Positions 44,973 to 53,802 of a DNA stretch of 64,000 nt are shown piece by piece (positions within the stretch are counted from its first letter, which is position 1; each line of letters opens with the position of its first letter). This DNA is from E44-bin32 sp034430595 (GTDB taxonomy: Bacteria > Chloroflexota > Anaerolineae > Anaerolineales > E44-bin32), in the NCBI GenBank assembly GCA_034430595.1, contig DAOUEL010000011.1, positions 62,001 through 126,000 of the forward strand, in the 5' to 3' direction. The notes beneath the pieces were generated by a model. It did no database searches, was not told the DNA's origin, and saw only the letters and a list, made by a program, of their open reading frames with translations. The position numbers and the translations under genes were made by a program.

Positions 44973-46124
44973 ATGGATCAAGATCGATCGAAGGTCCTCA
45001 TCATTGACGACGAAGAAGTTGTCCTGGATTCATGCAACCAGATCCTCGAGGGTGGCCCGTATGATGTCGCCACGGCCATGGATGGCACGTTTGGCCTCGA
45101 AATGGTGAGCGAATTCCAGCCCGACATCGTCTTTGTTGATTTGAAGATGCCCGGCATCTCCGGTTTTGACGTGCTGGAACGCGTCCATGAGTTCGACCCA
45201 ACCATTGTCACAATCGTCATCACCGGGTATGCGACGGTAGACTCGGCGGTGGAGGCGATCAAGAAAGGTGCCTACGACTTTCTCCCCAAGCCATTCACGC
45301 CGGATGAGTTCCGGGTCATTACAGGACGCGGCTTGGAGCGGCGCCGACTGGTGCTGGAAACTTCCGCCCTGCGCAGGGAACGCGAAATGCTGCGCGAGCA
45401 TTTCGCCGCCATCGTCTCGCACGAATTGAAATCCCCCCTCGGGGCTGTTCAGCAAAACTTGTTCGCGCTTGAAGCAGAACTTGCCGGGAAGCTATCAGAA
45501 GCCCAGGCGAAAAAGCTCGAGCGGATGAAGTCGTCGATCGACAACCTGCTGAAGCTCATCCACACCTGGCTGCGGGTTATCTCACAAGATATCGGCCAGA
45601 TCCAGGAGAGCTTCAAGCCCACCTCGATCGAACATGTGATTATCGAATCCATCGAAAGCGTCGAGCCCCATGCGACTCGCAAGGACATCGAGCTTGTACC
45701 CATTATCGCCAGGGGCCTGCCAGAGGTGAATGGAGACGAGACTACGCTGCGTGAGTCGATTGTCAACCTGCTCAGCAATTCCGTGAAATACTCACGCATC
45801 AGTACCCAGGTGCGCATCAAAGCTGAACGCGAGGATCAACAAATCCTTATTTCTGTCACCGACCGGGGTGTGGGTATTGCCGAGGAGGATCTTCCGTTCA
45901 TCTTCGGTGACTTCTATGTCGGCAAGTCTGCCCCACCCTCGGAGCGCGGCAGCGGCCTCGGATTAGCGATTACCCGCCGGATCATCGAAGCCCATGGAGG
46001 GTCAATCTCAGTTGAAAGTGCTTTGGATAAAGGCAGCACTTTCGTGATCCGCCTACCGATTGCGGAATCCAAAACGAAAGGCGATTCCATGATCGAGACC
46101 AGTGTTGTGGCCAACTCGAATTAA
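44973..46124 (+). CDS. Receiver-histidine kinase hybrid (cassette 2)
   Basis: 383 residues, beginning directly after the kinase stop. N-terminal receiver (IIDDEE, phospho-acceptor Asp56, ITGYATVDSAVEAIKKG, Lys in PKPFTPD), HisKA with His150 in SHELKSP, HATPase_c (NLLSNSVKYS, DRGVGI, GSGLGLAITRR). Soluble, no DNA-binding domain. Paralog of 35706-36872. The shared order with cassette 1 suggests duplication of the whole signalling unit. Confidence 0.93.
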   Translation: MDQDRSKVLIIDDEEVVLDSCNQILEGGPYDVATAMDGTFGLEMVSEFQPDIVFVDLKMPGISGFDVLERVHEFDPTIVTIVITGYATVDSAVEAIKKGAYDFLPKPFTPDEFRVITGRGLERRRLVLETSALRREREMLREHFAAIVSHELKSPLGAVQQNLFALEAELAGKLSEAQAKKLERMKSSIDNLLKLIHTWLRVISQDIGQIQESFKPTSIEHVIIESIESVEPHATRKDIELVPIIARGLPEVNGDETTLRESIVNLLSNSVKYSRISTQVRIKAEREDQQILISVTDRGVGIAEEDLPFIFGDFYVGKSAPPSERGSGLGLAITRRIIEAHGGSISVESALDKGSTFVIRLPIAESKTKGDSMIETSVVANSN

Positions 46125-46145
46125 GGGCAAAAAGGAGAAAAACTC

Positions 46146-46568
46146 GTGAGTGAAACCAAGAAGCTGCTCATTATCGACGACGACCCCGACTTCGTGGACG
46201 GCATTTTGTCGATCCTGAAGGGAGCCGGCTATGAAATCGAGGCCAGGTACAACCCGAAGGAAGGTTATAAGGAGTTGGAAACGGGAAAGTACGACCTGCT
46301 GCTTCTGGACATCATGATGGGACGGGGAGCAGAAGGCGTCATGCTCGCTCGCAAGATGCGCAAGGACCCCAAGCTGCGAGAGATCCCGGTCCTGATCATC
46401 ACGGGCATTCGCGAGCAGATAGCCTACCTGTTTCCCGGATCTTCAGTTTCGCCCCATTTCGTCGAAGTCGATGAATTGGTCGAGAAACCCATCGAACCTG
46501 GTTTGCTGCTCGAACGGGTCAGCTATCTGTTGAAAACCGCAGAGGCCCGAAAAGCAGAGAAGGCATAG
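46146..46568 (+). CDS. Single-domain response regulator (cassette 2)
   Basis: 140 residues from GTG 46146, with AAAGGAG 9 bases upstream. Acidic pocket DDD at 11-13, phospho-acceptor Asp55, and a Lys in VEKPIEP. A long loop (YLFPGSSVSPHFVEVDE) before the Lys parallels the receiver at 33210. No output domain. It ends the second signalling cassette and precedes hdrC by 130 bases. Confidence 0.88.
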   Translation: MSETKKLLIIDDDPDFVDGILSILKGAGYEIEARYNPKEGYKELETGKYDLLLLDIMMGRGAEGVMLARKMRKDPKLREIPVLIITGIREQIAYLFPGSSVSPHFVEVDELVEKPIEPGLLLERVSYLLKTAEARKAEKA

Positions 46569-46698
46569 TGCAGAGTCTCCTGCCTGGGGACCTGGCGTGG
46601 CTTGACCGCTCCACGGCAAGGTTCTGGCAGAGAACTACATGTCATGGCGATCATGAATACATCGAGAATTCAACCAGTATCGCCGGGAGGTAATACGT

Positions 46699-47259
46699 AT
46701 GGCTAGACCTTCTTTCAGTCAAGAAGTCGGAAATCTGCTATATGCAGCGAAAGGGAGTCCGCTCAGCGCGTGTATCCAATGCGGGACATGCTCGGGTACT
46801 TGTCCTGTGACCGACTTCATGGACTACACGCCGCGCAGGTTGATCGGCCTGATCCTGGCCGACATGAAAGAGGAGGTGTTGGCGAGCAATACCTTCTGGT
46901 ATTGCGCTTCCTGTTTCTACTGCACGGTACGCTGCCCGAGCGATATCGACATTGCCGAGACGATGTACGCGCTCAAGCGCTACTCGATCTGGAAGCATAT
47001 CCATCAGGAGGGTTTGGTCGGCCCAACCTTTTCTGAGACGTTTGTAAAGACAATCTTGCGAAGCGGTCGATCGTATGAGCCGATCATGGCAACATCCTAC
47101 CTGTTCAGCTCCGGTGTCAAGGAGTGGATCCAGGAAGCTGCCATGGCGACCGGGCTGATGCTCAAAGGTAGGATGCCTGTCCTTCCCCCGCGCATCAAGC
47201 GCCTGGACAATTTCAAACGCATGATCGAAAAGGTGATCCCGTTGGGAGGTCAATCATGA
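46699..47259 (+). CDS. hdrC: Heterodisulfide reductase subunit C-like protein
   Basis: 186 residues, SD GGGAGG. Two [4Fe-4S] motifs CxxCxxCxxxCP (CIQCGTCSGTCP near residue 24 and CASCFYCTVRCP near residue 68) on an otherwise helical protein. In methanogens HdrC passes electrons from HdrA to HdrB. The stop overlaps the hdrB start (ATGA), so the subunits are co-translated. The order hdrC-hdrB-hdrA-mvhD-mvhG-mvhA matches a bacterial Hdr-Mvh operon. Confidence 0.93.
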   Translation: MARPSFSQEVGNLLYAAKGSPLSACIQCGTCSGTCPVTDFMDYTPRRLIGLILADMKEEVLASNTFWYCASCFYCTVRCPSDIDIAETMYALKRYSIWKHIHQEGLVGPTFSETFVKTILRSGRSYEPIMATSYLFSSGVKEWIQEAAMATGLMLKGRMPVLPPRIKRLDNFKRMIEKVIPLGGQS

Positions 47260-48125
47260 AGCAGTTCGCATACTTCCCCGGGTGCTCGCTCGAGAAAATC
47301 GCGTTGAGCTACAACCAGTCCACCATCGAAACTACCCGCAAGATGGGGGTCGAGCTGAAGGAGCTGGAGGACTGGAACTGCTGCGGTGCGACAGCCTATT
47401 TCCACGTCGACGAACTGCTCGCCTACACGCTCTGCGCCCGCAACATCGCCATGGCGGAGAAGGAGCATCTCGACCTGGTCGCACCCTGCAGTGCCTGTTT
47501 CAAGAATACTTACTTCACGAACCGCGCCTTGAAGGAAGATCCTGACCTGGCCGATCATATCAATGTAGCTCTGGCTGAAGACGATCTGCATTTTTCAGGA
47601 GATATCGAGGTCCGGCACCTGCTGGAGATGATCGTCGAGGATATCGGCTGCGAGCAGGTCAAGGAGCAGGTCAGCAACCCGCTCGAAGGTCTGCGAGTCG
47701 CTACCTATTACGGCTGCCAGATCGTTCGACCTCAGAAGGACCATGAGAATGTCGAAGACCCGGAGTTCTTCGAGAATCTGATGACTGCAATCGGGGCTGA
47801 TCCGATCCCCTTTGCTCTCAAGATGAGGTGCTGCGGTGGATCGCTGCTGATCTCCAGCCGGGAAGCGGCGCTTGACATGATCTTCAACCTTCTGAAATGC
47901 GCAGAAGACAGCGGGGCTGACGTCATCGTGACCGCCTGCCCGCTGTGCCAGATCAACCTCGAGTGCTACCAACCACAAGTAAACCAGGAGTATGGGACCA
48001 GCTTCCACATCCCGGTCGTGTACTTCACCCAACTTTTAGGCCTGGCCCTTGGGCTTTCGAACAAATCACTGGGCTTGGGAACCGAATTAATCGCCGCCAC
48101 ACCGTTAGCTCAGTACGCGACCTGA
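47256..48125 (+). CDS. hdrB: Heterodisulfide reductase subunit B-like protein
   Basis: 289 residues with two intact CCG domains: PGCSLEK at the start with WNCCGATAYF near residue 45, and YYGCQIVRP with MRCCGGSLL near residue 190. In methanogens these cysteines hold two noncubane [4Fe-4S] clusters that cleave the CoM-CoB disulfide. Both sites are intact here, so a disulfide-type chemistry is plausible, but this bacterium would not be expected to make CoM or CoB; the acceptor is unknown. It overlaps hdrC. Confidence 0.94.
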   Translation: MKQFAYFPGCSLEKIALSYNQSTIETTRKMGVELKELEDWNCCGATAYFHVDELLAYTLCARNIAMAEKEHLDLVAPCSACFKNTYFTNRALKEDPDLADHINVALAEDDLHFSGDIEVRHLLEMIVEDIGCEQVKEQVSNPLEGLRVATYYGCQIVRPQKDHENVEDPEFFENLMTAIGADPIPFALKMRCCGGSLLISSREAALDMIFNLLKCAEDSGADVIVTACPLCQINLECYQPQVNQEYGTSFHIPVVYFTQLLGLALGLSNKSLGLGTELIAATPLAQYAT

Positions 48126-48140
48126 GGAGGGAGCGATTTG

Positions 48141-48200
48141 ATGAAGAGACATGCAACGATCGCACCTTCAACGCCATCACGAAAGGACGGTCATCTATGA
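48141..48200 (+). CDS. Possible 19-codon leader ORF before hdrA
   Basis: ATG 48141 opens a 19-residue frame (MKRHATIAPSTPSRKDGHL) preceded by a good SD, GAGGAGGGAG. Its TGA at 48198-48200 overlaps the hdrA start as ATGA. hdrA also has its own AAAGGA about 9 bases upstream, so the short frame may be accidental. No similarity is recognised. Confidence 0.3.
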   Translation: MKRHATIAPSTPSRKDGHL

Positions 48201-50224
48201 GTGAAAAAGTAGGAGTGTATATCTGCCACTGTGGCTCAAACATCGCCGGAGTGGTCGACGTCGAGGGAGTCGCCGAATGGGCGGGCGAGAACCTCGAAAA
48301 TGTCACCGTCGCTCGGGATTACCAGTTCATGTGCTCCTCACTGGGGCAGGAACTGATCGAGGACGATATCAAAAACGAAGGCCTGACACGCGTCGTCGTC
48401 GCAGCCTGCTCACCGCACCTGCATGAGAAGACGTTCCGGCGGGCTTGCTCCAACGCAGGACTGAACCCGTACCTGTGCCAGATGACGAGCATTCGCGAGC
48501 AGGTCTCGTGGGTCGTGGAAGATAAGGCGGCCGCCACCGAGAAGGCCAAGGCCATGATTTCCGGGGCCGTGCGCCGGGTGCAGCTGCAAGAAGAACTTCA
48601 GCCGACCGAAGTTCCAGTCAACCAGCACACGCTCGTCGTGGGCGGAGGGATTGCTGGCATCCAAGCCGCACTAGAGCTGGCCGATGCCGGCTACCCTGTG
48701 TATCTGGTCGAGCGGGAACCGTCGATCGGCGGCCATATGGCGCAGTTCGATAAGACCTTCCCCACTCTCGACTGTGCCGCCTGTATCTTGACCCCGAAAA
48801 TGTCAGACGTTGGAGCCCATTCCAACATCACCCTGCTGACCTACAGCGAGGTGGAAGAGATGAGCGGCTATGTGGGCAATTTTGACGTCCGCATCAAGAA
48901 GAAGGCTCGTTATGTAGATGAGGAAGCCTGCACCGGCTGCGGCATCTGCATCGAGAAATGCCCCAAGAAAGTCGTCGACGATGTCTTCGAAGTGGGCATG
49001 GGCCTTCGGAAGTCAATCTACCGGCCCTTCCCGCAAGCCGTTCCTAACTTCCCTGTGATCGATACTGAATCCTGCACTTACTTCGAACGCGGCAAGTGCA
49101 AGGCCTGCGAGATCTTCTGCCCGACGAAGGCCATCGACTTCGAGCAGCAGGATACTTACCTAGACGTCACGGTCGGGAATGTGATCCTGGCCACCGGCTA
49201 CGACCTGTTCGATGTCAAGCGCATGCCGCAGTACGGGCACGGCCGCCTGGCCAATGTGTTTACCAGCCTCGAGTTCGAGCGCATGTGCAACGCCTCCGGG
49301 CCGACCGACGGGAAGGTCGTGCTGCGTGACGGCGTGACCGAGCCCAAATCGGTGGCGATCGTGCACTGCGTGGGCAGTCGTGACGAGAACTACAACACCT
49401 ACTGCTCAAGCATCTGCTGCATGAGCGCGCTTAAATTCGGCCATCTGGTCATGGAAAAGACCGGCGCCGAAGTCCACTCGTGCTATATCGACATACGAAC
49501 GACACAGAAAGGTTATGAGGAGTTCTACAACCGGCTGCTCGCAGAAGGGATGCATTTCATCCGCGGTAAGGTCGCAGAAGTAACCGATGCAGCGCGTACC
49601 GAGGAAGAAGAAGGCAAACTGATCGTGCAGGTCGAGGACACCCTGCTCGGCATCCAGCGTCGAATACCCGTCGACATGGTGATCCTGATGGCCGCCCTCG
49701 AACCCAGGGCCGATGCCCGGGAAGTTGGATTGAAGTTTGGCATCTCCTGCAGCATGGAAGGCTGGTTCACCGAGCGACACCCAAAGCTCGACCCGGTTGC
49801 AACCATGACCGACGGCGTCTTCATCGCCGGCGTATCGCAAGGACCAAAGGATATCCCTGCAACCGTCGCCCAAGGCGCCGCAGCTGCTGCCCGAGTCGGG
49901 GGCATGGTTTCCATCGGGATGGTAGAAATCGAGCCCGTCGTAGCCACCATTCACGAAGAGCACTGCTCGGGCTGCCGCATCTGCAACACGCTCTGCCCGT
50001 TCAATGCCATCGAATTCCTGCCGGACAAGGGAGTCAGCTTCATCAATTCCGTCCTCTGCAAAGGCTGCGGAACATGCGTCGCAGCCTGCCCGGCCCAGGC
50101 GATCTCCGGCGCGCACTTCAGCAACGGTCAGATCCTGGCCGAACTCGAAGGCTTGCTCTACGATGTATATTCCGGTAACGGTACGCAAACTGCGCAGGTC
50201 GAATCAGAAGCGATCCCTGCCTGA
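48197..50224 (+). CDS. hdrA: Heterodisulfide reductase subunit A-like flavoprotein
   Basis: 675 residues from ATG 48197. FAD-binding Rossmann motif VVGGGIAGIQAALELA near residue 152, then the HdrA-specific cysteine region (TLDCAACILTPKM), a ferredoxin-like insertion (CTGCGICIEKCP), and a Cys-rich stretch CTYFERGKCKACEIFCP. Two C-terminal [4Fe-4S] motifs are CSGCRICNTLCP and CKGCGTCVAACP. No Sec codon. HdrA is the FAD site for flavin-based bifurcation between ferredoxin and HdrB. It sits at the centre of the Hdr-Mvh operon. Confidence 0.96.
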   Translation: MSEKVGVYICHCGSNIAGVVDVEGVAEWAGENLENVTVARDYQFMCSSLGQELIEDDIKNEGLTRVVVAACSPHLHEKTFRRACSNAGLNPYLCQMTSIREQVSWVVEDKAAATEKAKAMISGAVRRVQLQEELQPTEVPVNQHTLVVGGGIAGIQAALELADAGYPVYLVEREPSIGGHMAQFDKTFPTLDCAACILTPKMSDVGAHSNITLLTYSEVEEMSGYVGNFDVRIKKKARYVDEEACTGCGICIEKCPKKVVDDVFEVGMGLRKSIYRPFPQAVPNFPVIDTESCTYFERGKCKACEIFCPTKAIDFEQQDTYLDVTVGNVILATGYDLFDVKRMPQYGHGRLANVFTSLEFERMCNASGPTDGKVVLRDGVTEPKSVAIVHCVGSRDENYNTYCSSICCMSALKFGHLVMEKTGAEVHSCYIDIRTTQKGYEEFYNRLLAEGMHFIRGKVAEVTDAARTEEEEGKLIVQVEDTLLGIQRRIPVDMVILMAALEPRADAREVGLKFGISCSMEGWFTERHPKLDPVATMTDGVFIAGVSQGPKDIPATVAQGAAAAARVGGMVSIGMVEIEPVVATIHEEHCSGCRICNTLCPFNAIEFLPDKGVSFINSVLCKGCGTCVAACPAQAISGAHFSNGQILAELEGLLYDVYSGNGTQTAQVESEAIPA

Positions 50225-50239
50225 TGGAGGAAGCAACCT

Positions 50240-50737
50240 ATGACTGAAGAAACGTTTGAACCCAAGATCGTGGCCTTCCTGTGCAACTGGTGCTCCTACC
50301 GCGCCGCGGATCTGGCAGGGACGGCCCGCATCAAATACCAACCCAACATACGCATGATTCGCGTGATGTGCAGCGGACGCGTCGACCCCGACTTCGTGCT
50401 CAAGGCGCTTGCGCTGGGTGCTGATGGGGTCATGATCGCCGGCTGCCATCCCGGAGAATGCCACTACCTGGAACAGAATTACAAGGCTATGCGGCGCTTT
50501 TCGATGCTGAAACACGCCCTGCGCCAGTTTGGGGTGGAAGACGAGCGTGTCCGCCTGCAATGGGCATCGGCCGCCGAAGGCGTTCAGCTGGCTGCGGCGA
50601 TCAACGACATGATTGACAAAGTGCGCGCGCTGGGGCCGCTGAACTGGCCCGCGAAGTGGTCAGAGAACGGAAGGGTCGAAGCTGCGATCGAACGGATCCC
50701 AGAAGAGCACGCCGAAGCGATGGAGGTGCCAGCATGA
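50240..50737 (+). CDS. mvhD: Hydrogenase iron-sulfur subunit MvhD-like
   Basis: 165 residues, SD GGAGG. The MvhD/FlpD signature is CNWCSYRAADLAG near residue 15, then MCSGRVDP and GCHPGECHY, giving cysteines for a [2Fe-2S] cluster. In methanogens MvhD links the hydrogenase to HdrA. Placement between hdrA and mvhG fits that role. The stop overlaps the next gene (ATGA). Confidence 0.94.
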   Translation: MTEETFEPKIVAFLCNWCSYRAADLAGTARIKYQPNIRMIRVMCSGRVDPDFVLKALALGADGVMIAGCHPGECHYLEQNYKAMRRFSMLKHALRQFGVEDERVRLQWASAAEGVQLAAAINDMIDKVRALGPLNWPAKWSENGRVEAAIERIPEEHAEAMEVPA

Positions 50738-51759
50738 GCGCTAAGAAAGAGACCAAACCGGCTGAAAAAGCCAAGCTTGCCCTCTACTGGGCTGCCTCCT
50801 GTGGTGGCTGCGAGATAGCCGTGCTGGGGATCGATGACAAGATTCTCCAGGTTGCTGATGCCTTCGATATCGTACTCTGGCCAGTTGCCATTGACGCCAA
50901 GGTCCGCAGCATTGAGAAGATGGACGACCAGAGCATCGATCTCTGCCTCTTCAACGGTGCCATTCGAACCAGCGAACAGGAATACATGGCCCGCTTGCTG
51001 CGGCAGAAATCCAAGGTGCTGGTCGCCTTCGGATCGTGTGCGCATGAAGGTTGCATCCCCGGCCTTGGAAATGTAGCCAACCGGGAGCAGATTTTCCAGG
51101 TCGCCTACCACGACACGCCCAGCACGGTGAATCCGGATGGGATCATCCCGCAAGAAGAGACGGAAATGCCGGAAGGCTCGCTCTACCTGCCGCTTTTCTA
51201 CGACACGGTGAAGACGCTCGACCAGACGGTGCCGGTGGATTACTACCTGCCCGGCTGCCCGCCTGAACCCGAGCGGATCTGGGATGCACTGGTCGCGATC
51301 CTAGAAAACAAGCTTCCGGCTCCCGGATCGGTCATCGGGGCCGAGACCACGGTCTGCGATACCTGCCCGCGCACCCGCAACGAGAAGAAGATCACGGAGT
51401 TCAAGCGCACCTGGGAGATTATCCCAGATCCAGATGTGTGCCTGCTTGAACAGGGCCTGGTGTGCTGTGGCATCGCCACACGCGCCGGCTGCGGTGCACT
51501 CTGCCCAACGGTCGGCTCGCCCTGCATCGGGTGTTATGGTCCGAATGCCGGCGTGACCGATTTCGGCGCCCGCATGATGAGTGCACTGGCCTCCGTGATC
51601 GACTCCCAGGATCCGGCGGAAATCGATCGCATCATAAGCGAGGGAATCCCCGATCCGATTGGGAGCTTCTACCGCTTCAGCCTGGCCCACGGCGAACTGC
51701 GCAGGCTGGTGGCCAACGGCAACGGCAAGGTACAAGACCCTGCCCTTGAGACTGCCTGA
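50734..51759 (+). CDS. mvhG: [NiFe] hydrogenase small subunit (MvhG-like)
   Basis: 341 residues from ATG 50734, overlapping mvhD. The N-terminal flavodoxin-like part has WAASCGGCEIAVLG (proximal cluster), GSCAHEGCIPG and LPGCPPEPERIW. The C-terminal part has more cysteines (CDTCPRTR, LVCCGIATRAGCGALCP, GCYG) for medial and distal clusters. There is no Tat signal, so it is cytoplasmic as expected for group 3c. It passes electrons from the Ni-Fe site to MvhD. It is followed by mvhA after 13 bases. Confidence 0.94.
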   Translation: MSAKKETKPAEKAKLALYWAASCGGCEIAVLGIDDKILQVADAFDIVLWPVAIDAKVRSIEKMDDQSIDLCLFNGAIRTSEQEYMARLLRQKSKVLVAFGSCAHEGCIPGLGNVANREQIFQVAYHDTPSTVNPDGIIPQEETEMPEGSLYLPLFYDTVKTLDQTVPVDYYLPGCPPEPERIWDALVAILENKLPAPGSVIGAETTVCDTCPRTRNEKKITEFKRTWEIIPDPDVCLLEQGLVCCGIATRAGCGALCPTVGSPCIGCYGPNAGVTDFGARMMSALASVIDSQDPAEIDRIISEGIPDPIGSFYRFSLAHGELRRLVANGNGKVQDPALETA

Positions 51760-51772
51760 GAGAGGTGAACCC

Positions 51773-53239
51773 ATGAATCGAATTTCTATCGACCCCATCA
51801 CCCGCCTCGAAGGCCACGGCAAGATTGACATCTTCCTGGATGGCAAGGGTGAGGTTGCCAATGCGTACCTGCAGGTCCCGGAGCTGCGTGGCTTCGAGCG
51901 TTTCTGTGTTGGGCGACCGGCGGAATACATGCCCAACATCACCAACCGCATCTGCGGCGTCTGCCCCGAGGCCCACCACATGGCTTCGACCAAGGCGCTC
52001 GATGCACTTTTCCATGTCGACCCTCCGCCGACGGCCAAGAAGCTGCGCGAACTGTTCTACAGCATCTTCTTCGCCACCGATCACACCACCCACTTCTACG
52101 CACTCGGCGGCCCGGACTTCGTGATGGGCCCCGATGCCCCAGTGGCTGAACGCAATATCCTGGGTGTGATTGCAAAGGTAGGCATGGATATCGCTGGCAA
52201 GGTGCTCAAGATGCGCCATGACGGGCACCACTTAATCAAGATGATCGGCGGCCGCCCGGTGCACCCGAACTGGGGACTGCCGGGTGGTGTGAGCCGCGGC
52301 ATCACCGAAGAGCAGCGGGCGGAGATCGAAGCCCTCGGTCGCGATGCGATCGAGTTCGCCAAGTTCTCGCTCCAGCTTTTCAACGACATCGTCCTTGGCA
52401 ACCCGGCCTATGTCGACCTGATCAAGAACGATGCCTTCGTCAGCCATACCTACAACATGGGAACGGTGGACGAGAACAACCATGTCAATTTCTATGACGG
52501 CATGATCCGCATCGTCGGGCCGGATGGCAAGGAACAGGCTAAGTACCATGCGAAGGACTACCTCGATCACATCGAGGAACGGGTCGAGCCATGGTCGTAC
52601 CTGAAGTTCCCGTACCTGAAGGAGGTTGGCTGGAACGGCTTCGTCGACGGCATCGACTCCGGTGTGTATAAAGCCACGCCGCTCTCACGCCTGAACGCGG
52701 CCGATGGCATGGCAACCCCGCTGGCCCAGGCGGAATACGAACGCATGTATGAAACCCTGGGCGGCAAGCCGGTTGATCACACGCTTGCCACGCACTGGGC
52801 GCGCCTGATCGAGCTGCTCTATGCAACCGAGCACTGGGTTGAACTGGCCACTGACCCGGAGATCACCGGGACAGATTACCGTACACTGCCTACCGAGACA
52901 CCTGATGAAGGCGTCGGCTGCGTCGAAGCTCCGCGCGGCACGCTCACCCATCACTACTGGACCGATGAGCGCGGCATCCTGACCAAGGTGAACTTGATCG
53001 TCGGAACCACCAATAACAACGCCGCGATCAACATGTCGGTCAAGAAGGCCGCGCAAGGTTTGATCAAGCCCGGCGTCGAGATCAAGGAAGGCCTGCTCAA
53101 TACGATCGAGATGGCCTACCGCGCCTACGATCCCTGCATGGCCTGCGCAACGCACACTCTGCCGGGCCAGATGCCGTTGGAGGTCACCATCCGGGATGAA
53201 GATGGAGAGGTAATCGAAACACTGAGTAAGAATATCTAA
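51773..53239 (+). CDS. mvhA: [NiFe] hydrogenase large subunit (MvhA-like, group 3c)
   Basis: 488 residues from ATG 51773. The nickel-binding motifs are complete: L1 RICGVCPEAHH with Cys61 and Cys64, and L2 DPCMACATH with Cys455 and Cys458, His461. Both pairs are cysteine; no Sec is used. The 27 residues after His461 form the C-terminal extension that a maturation protease removes. That protease gene follows. It oxidises H2 or makes H2 in the cytoplasm. Group 3c is assigned from the hdrABC/mvhD context. Confidence 0.96.
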   Translation: MNRISIDPITRLEGHGKIDIFLDGKGEVANAYLQVPELRGFERFCVGRPAEYMPNITNRICGVCPEAHHMASTKALDALFHVDPPPTAKKLRELFYSIFFATDHTTHFYALGGPDFVMGPDAPVAERNILGVIAKVGMDIAGKVLKMRHDGHHLIKMIGGRPVHPNWGLPGGVSRGITEEQRAEIEALGRDAIEFAKFSLQLFNDIVLGNPAYVDLIKNDAFVSHTYNMGTVDENNHVNFYDGMIRIVGPDGKEQAKYHAKDYLDHIEERVEPWSYLKFPYLKEVGWNGFVDGIDSGVYKATPLSRLNAADGMATPLAQAEYERMYETLGGKPVDHTLATHWARLIELLYATEHWVELATDPEITGTDYRTLPTETPDEGVGCVEAPRGTLTHHYWTDERGILTKVNLIVGTTNNNAAINMSVKKAAQGLIKPGVEIKEGLLNTIEMAYRAYDPCMACATHTLPGQMPLEVTIRDEDGEVIETLSKNI

Positions 53240-53251
53240 ACTCAAACTGCA

Positions 53252-53305
53252 GGCGGCTGGTCAGGGGCATTTCGTCGTGAAAGCCGGACAGCCCGGCCAG
53301 CCGCC
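53252..53305 (+). other. Intercistronic hairpin between mvhA and protease gene
   Basis: GGCGGCTGG (53252-53260) and CCAGCCGCC (53297-53305) are perfect 9-bp arms with a 36-base loop. No T run follows, so it is not a standard terminator. It may lower or stabilise expression at this operon point (inference). Confidence 0.4.
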
Positions 53306-53328
53306 CGCACGAAGACGTCAAAGTGACA

Positions 53329-53802
53329 ATGAAAACACTTATTCTTGGGCTGGGAAATCCACTGCTTCGGGATGACAGCATCGGACTGCAAGTGGTCCAA
53401 GAGCTGCGCCCTATGCTTGAGATGGATCCTGATATCGAACTCGATCAGGATTACTGGGGGGGATTGCGTCTGATGGAGCGGATGATCGGTTTTGAGCGCG
53501 CCATCATCATCGATGCGATTCAAACCGGCGCCGAGCCTGGAACAATCCACCTGCTCTCGCCTGGCGATATCCCAACCCAGCGCAGTGCCTCTGCCCATGA
53601 TGTCAATCTGCCGACCGCGCTCGAATTCGGCCGTCAGGCTGGAGCCCAGCTTCCGTCCGAAGGGCAGATTCTGCTGATCGGGATCGAGGCAGAGGATGTG
53701 CTCACTTTTGACGAAAACCTCAGTCCCAACGTCCAACAGGCGCTCCCGCGAGCGGTAGAGACTGTCTTCGCCGCTCTGGAGCGAGAGAGAGAACCCATAT
53801 GA
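53329..53802 (+). CDS. Hydrogenase maturation protease
   Basis: 157 residues from ATG 53329; GTG 53323 is an in-frame alternative. HycI/HyaD family signature LGLGNPLLRDDSIG at the start, an Asp/Glu at the nickel-sensing site and IIDAIQTGAEPG near residue 65. It should cut the C-terminal extension from the large subunit after Ni insertion. It is directly downstream of mvhA. The stop overlaps the next gene as ATGA. Confidence 0.92.
   Translation: MKTLILGLGNPLLRDDSIGLQVVQELRPMLEMDPDIELDQDYWGGLRLMERMIGFERAIIIDAIQTGAEPGTIHLLSPGDIPTQRSASAHDVNLPTALEFGRQAGAQLPSEGQILLIGIEAEDVLTFDENLSPNVQQALPRAVETVFAALEREREPI

Noticed and set aside
51773..53239. Selenocysteine in the hydrogenase large subunit
   Set aside because: All four metal-site positions are Cys codons and no in-frame TGA is present; likewise hdrA has none.
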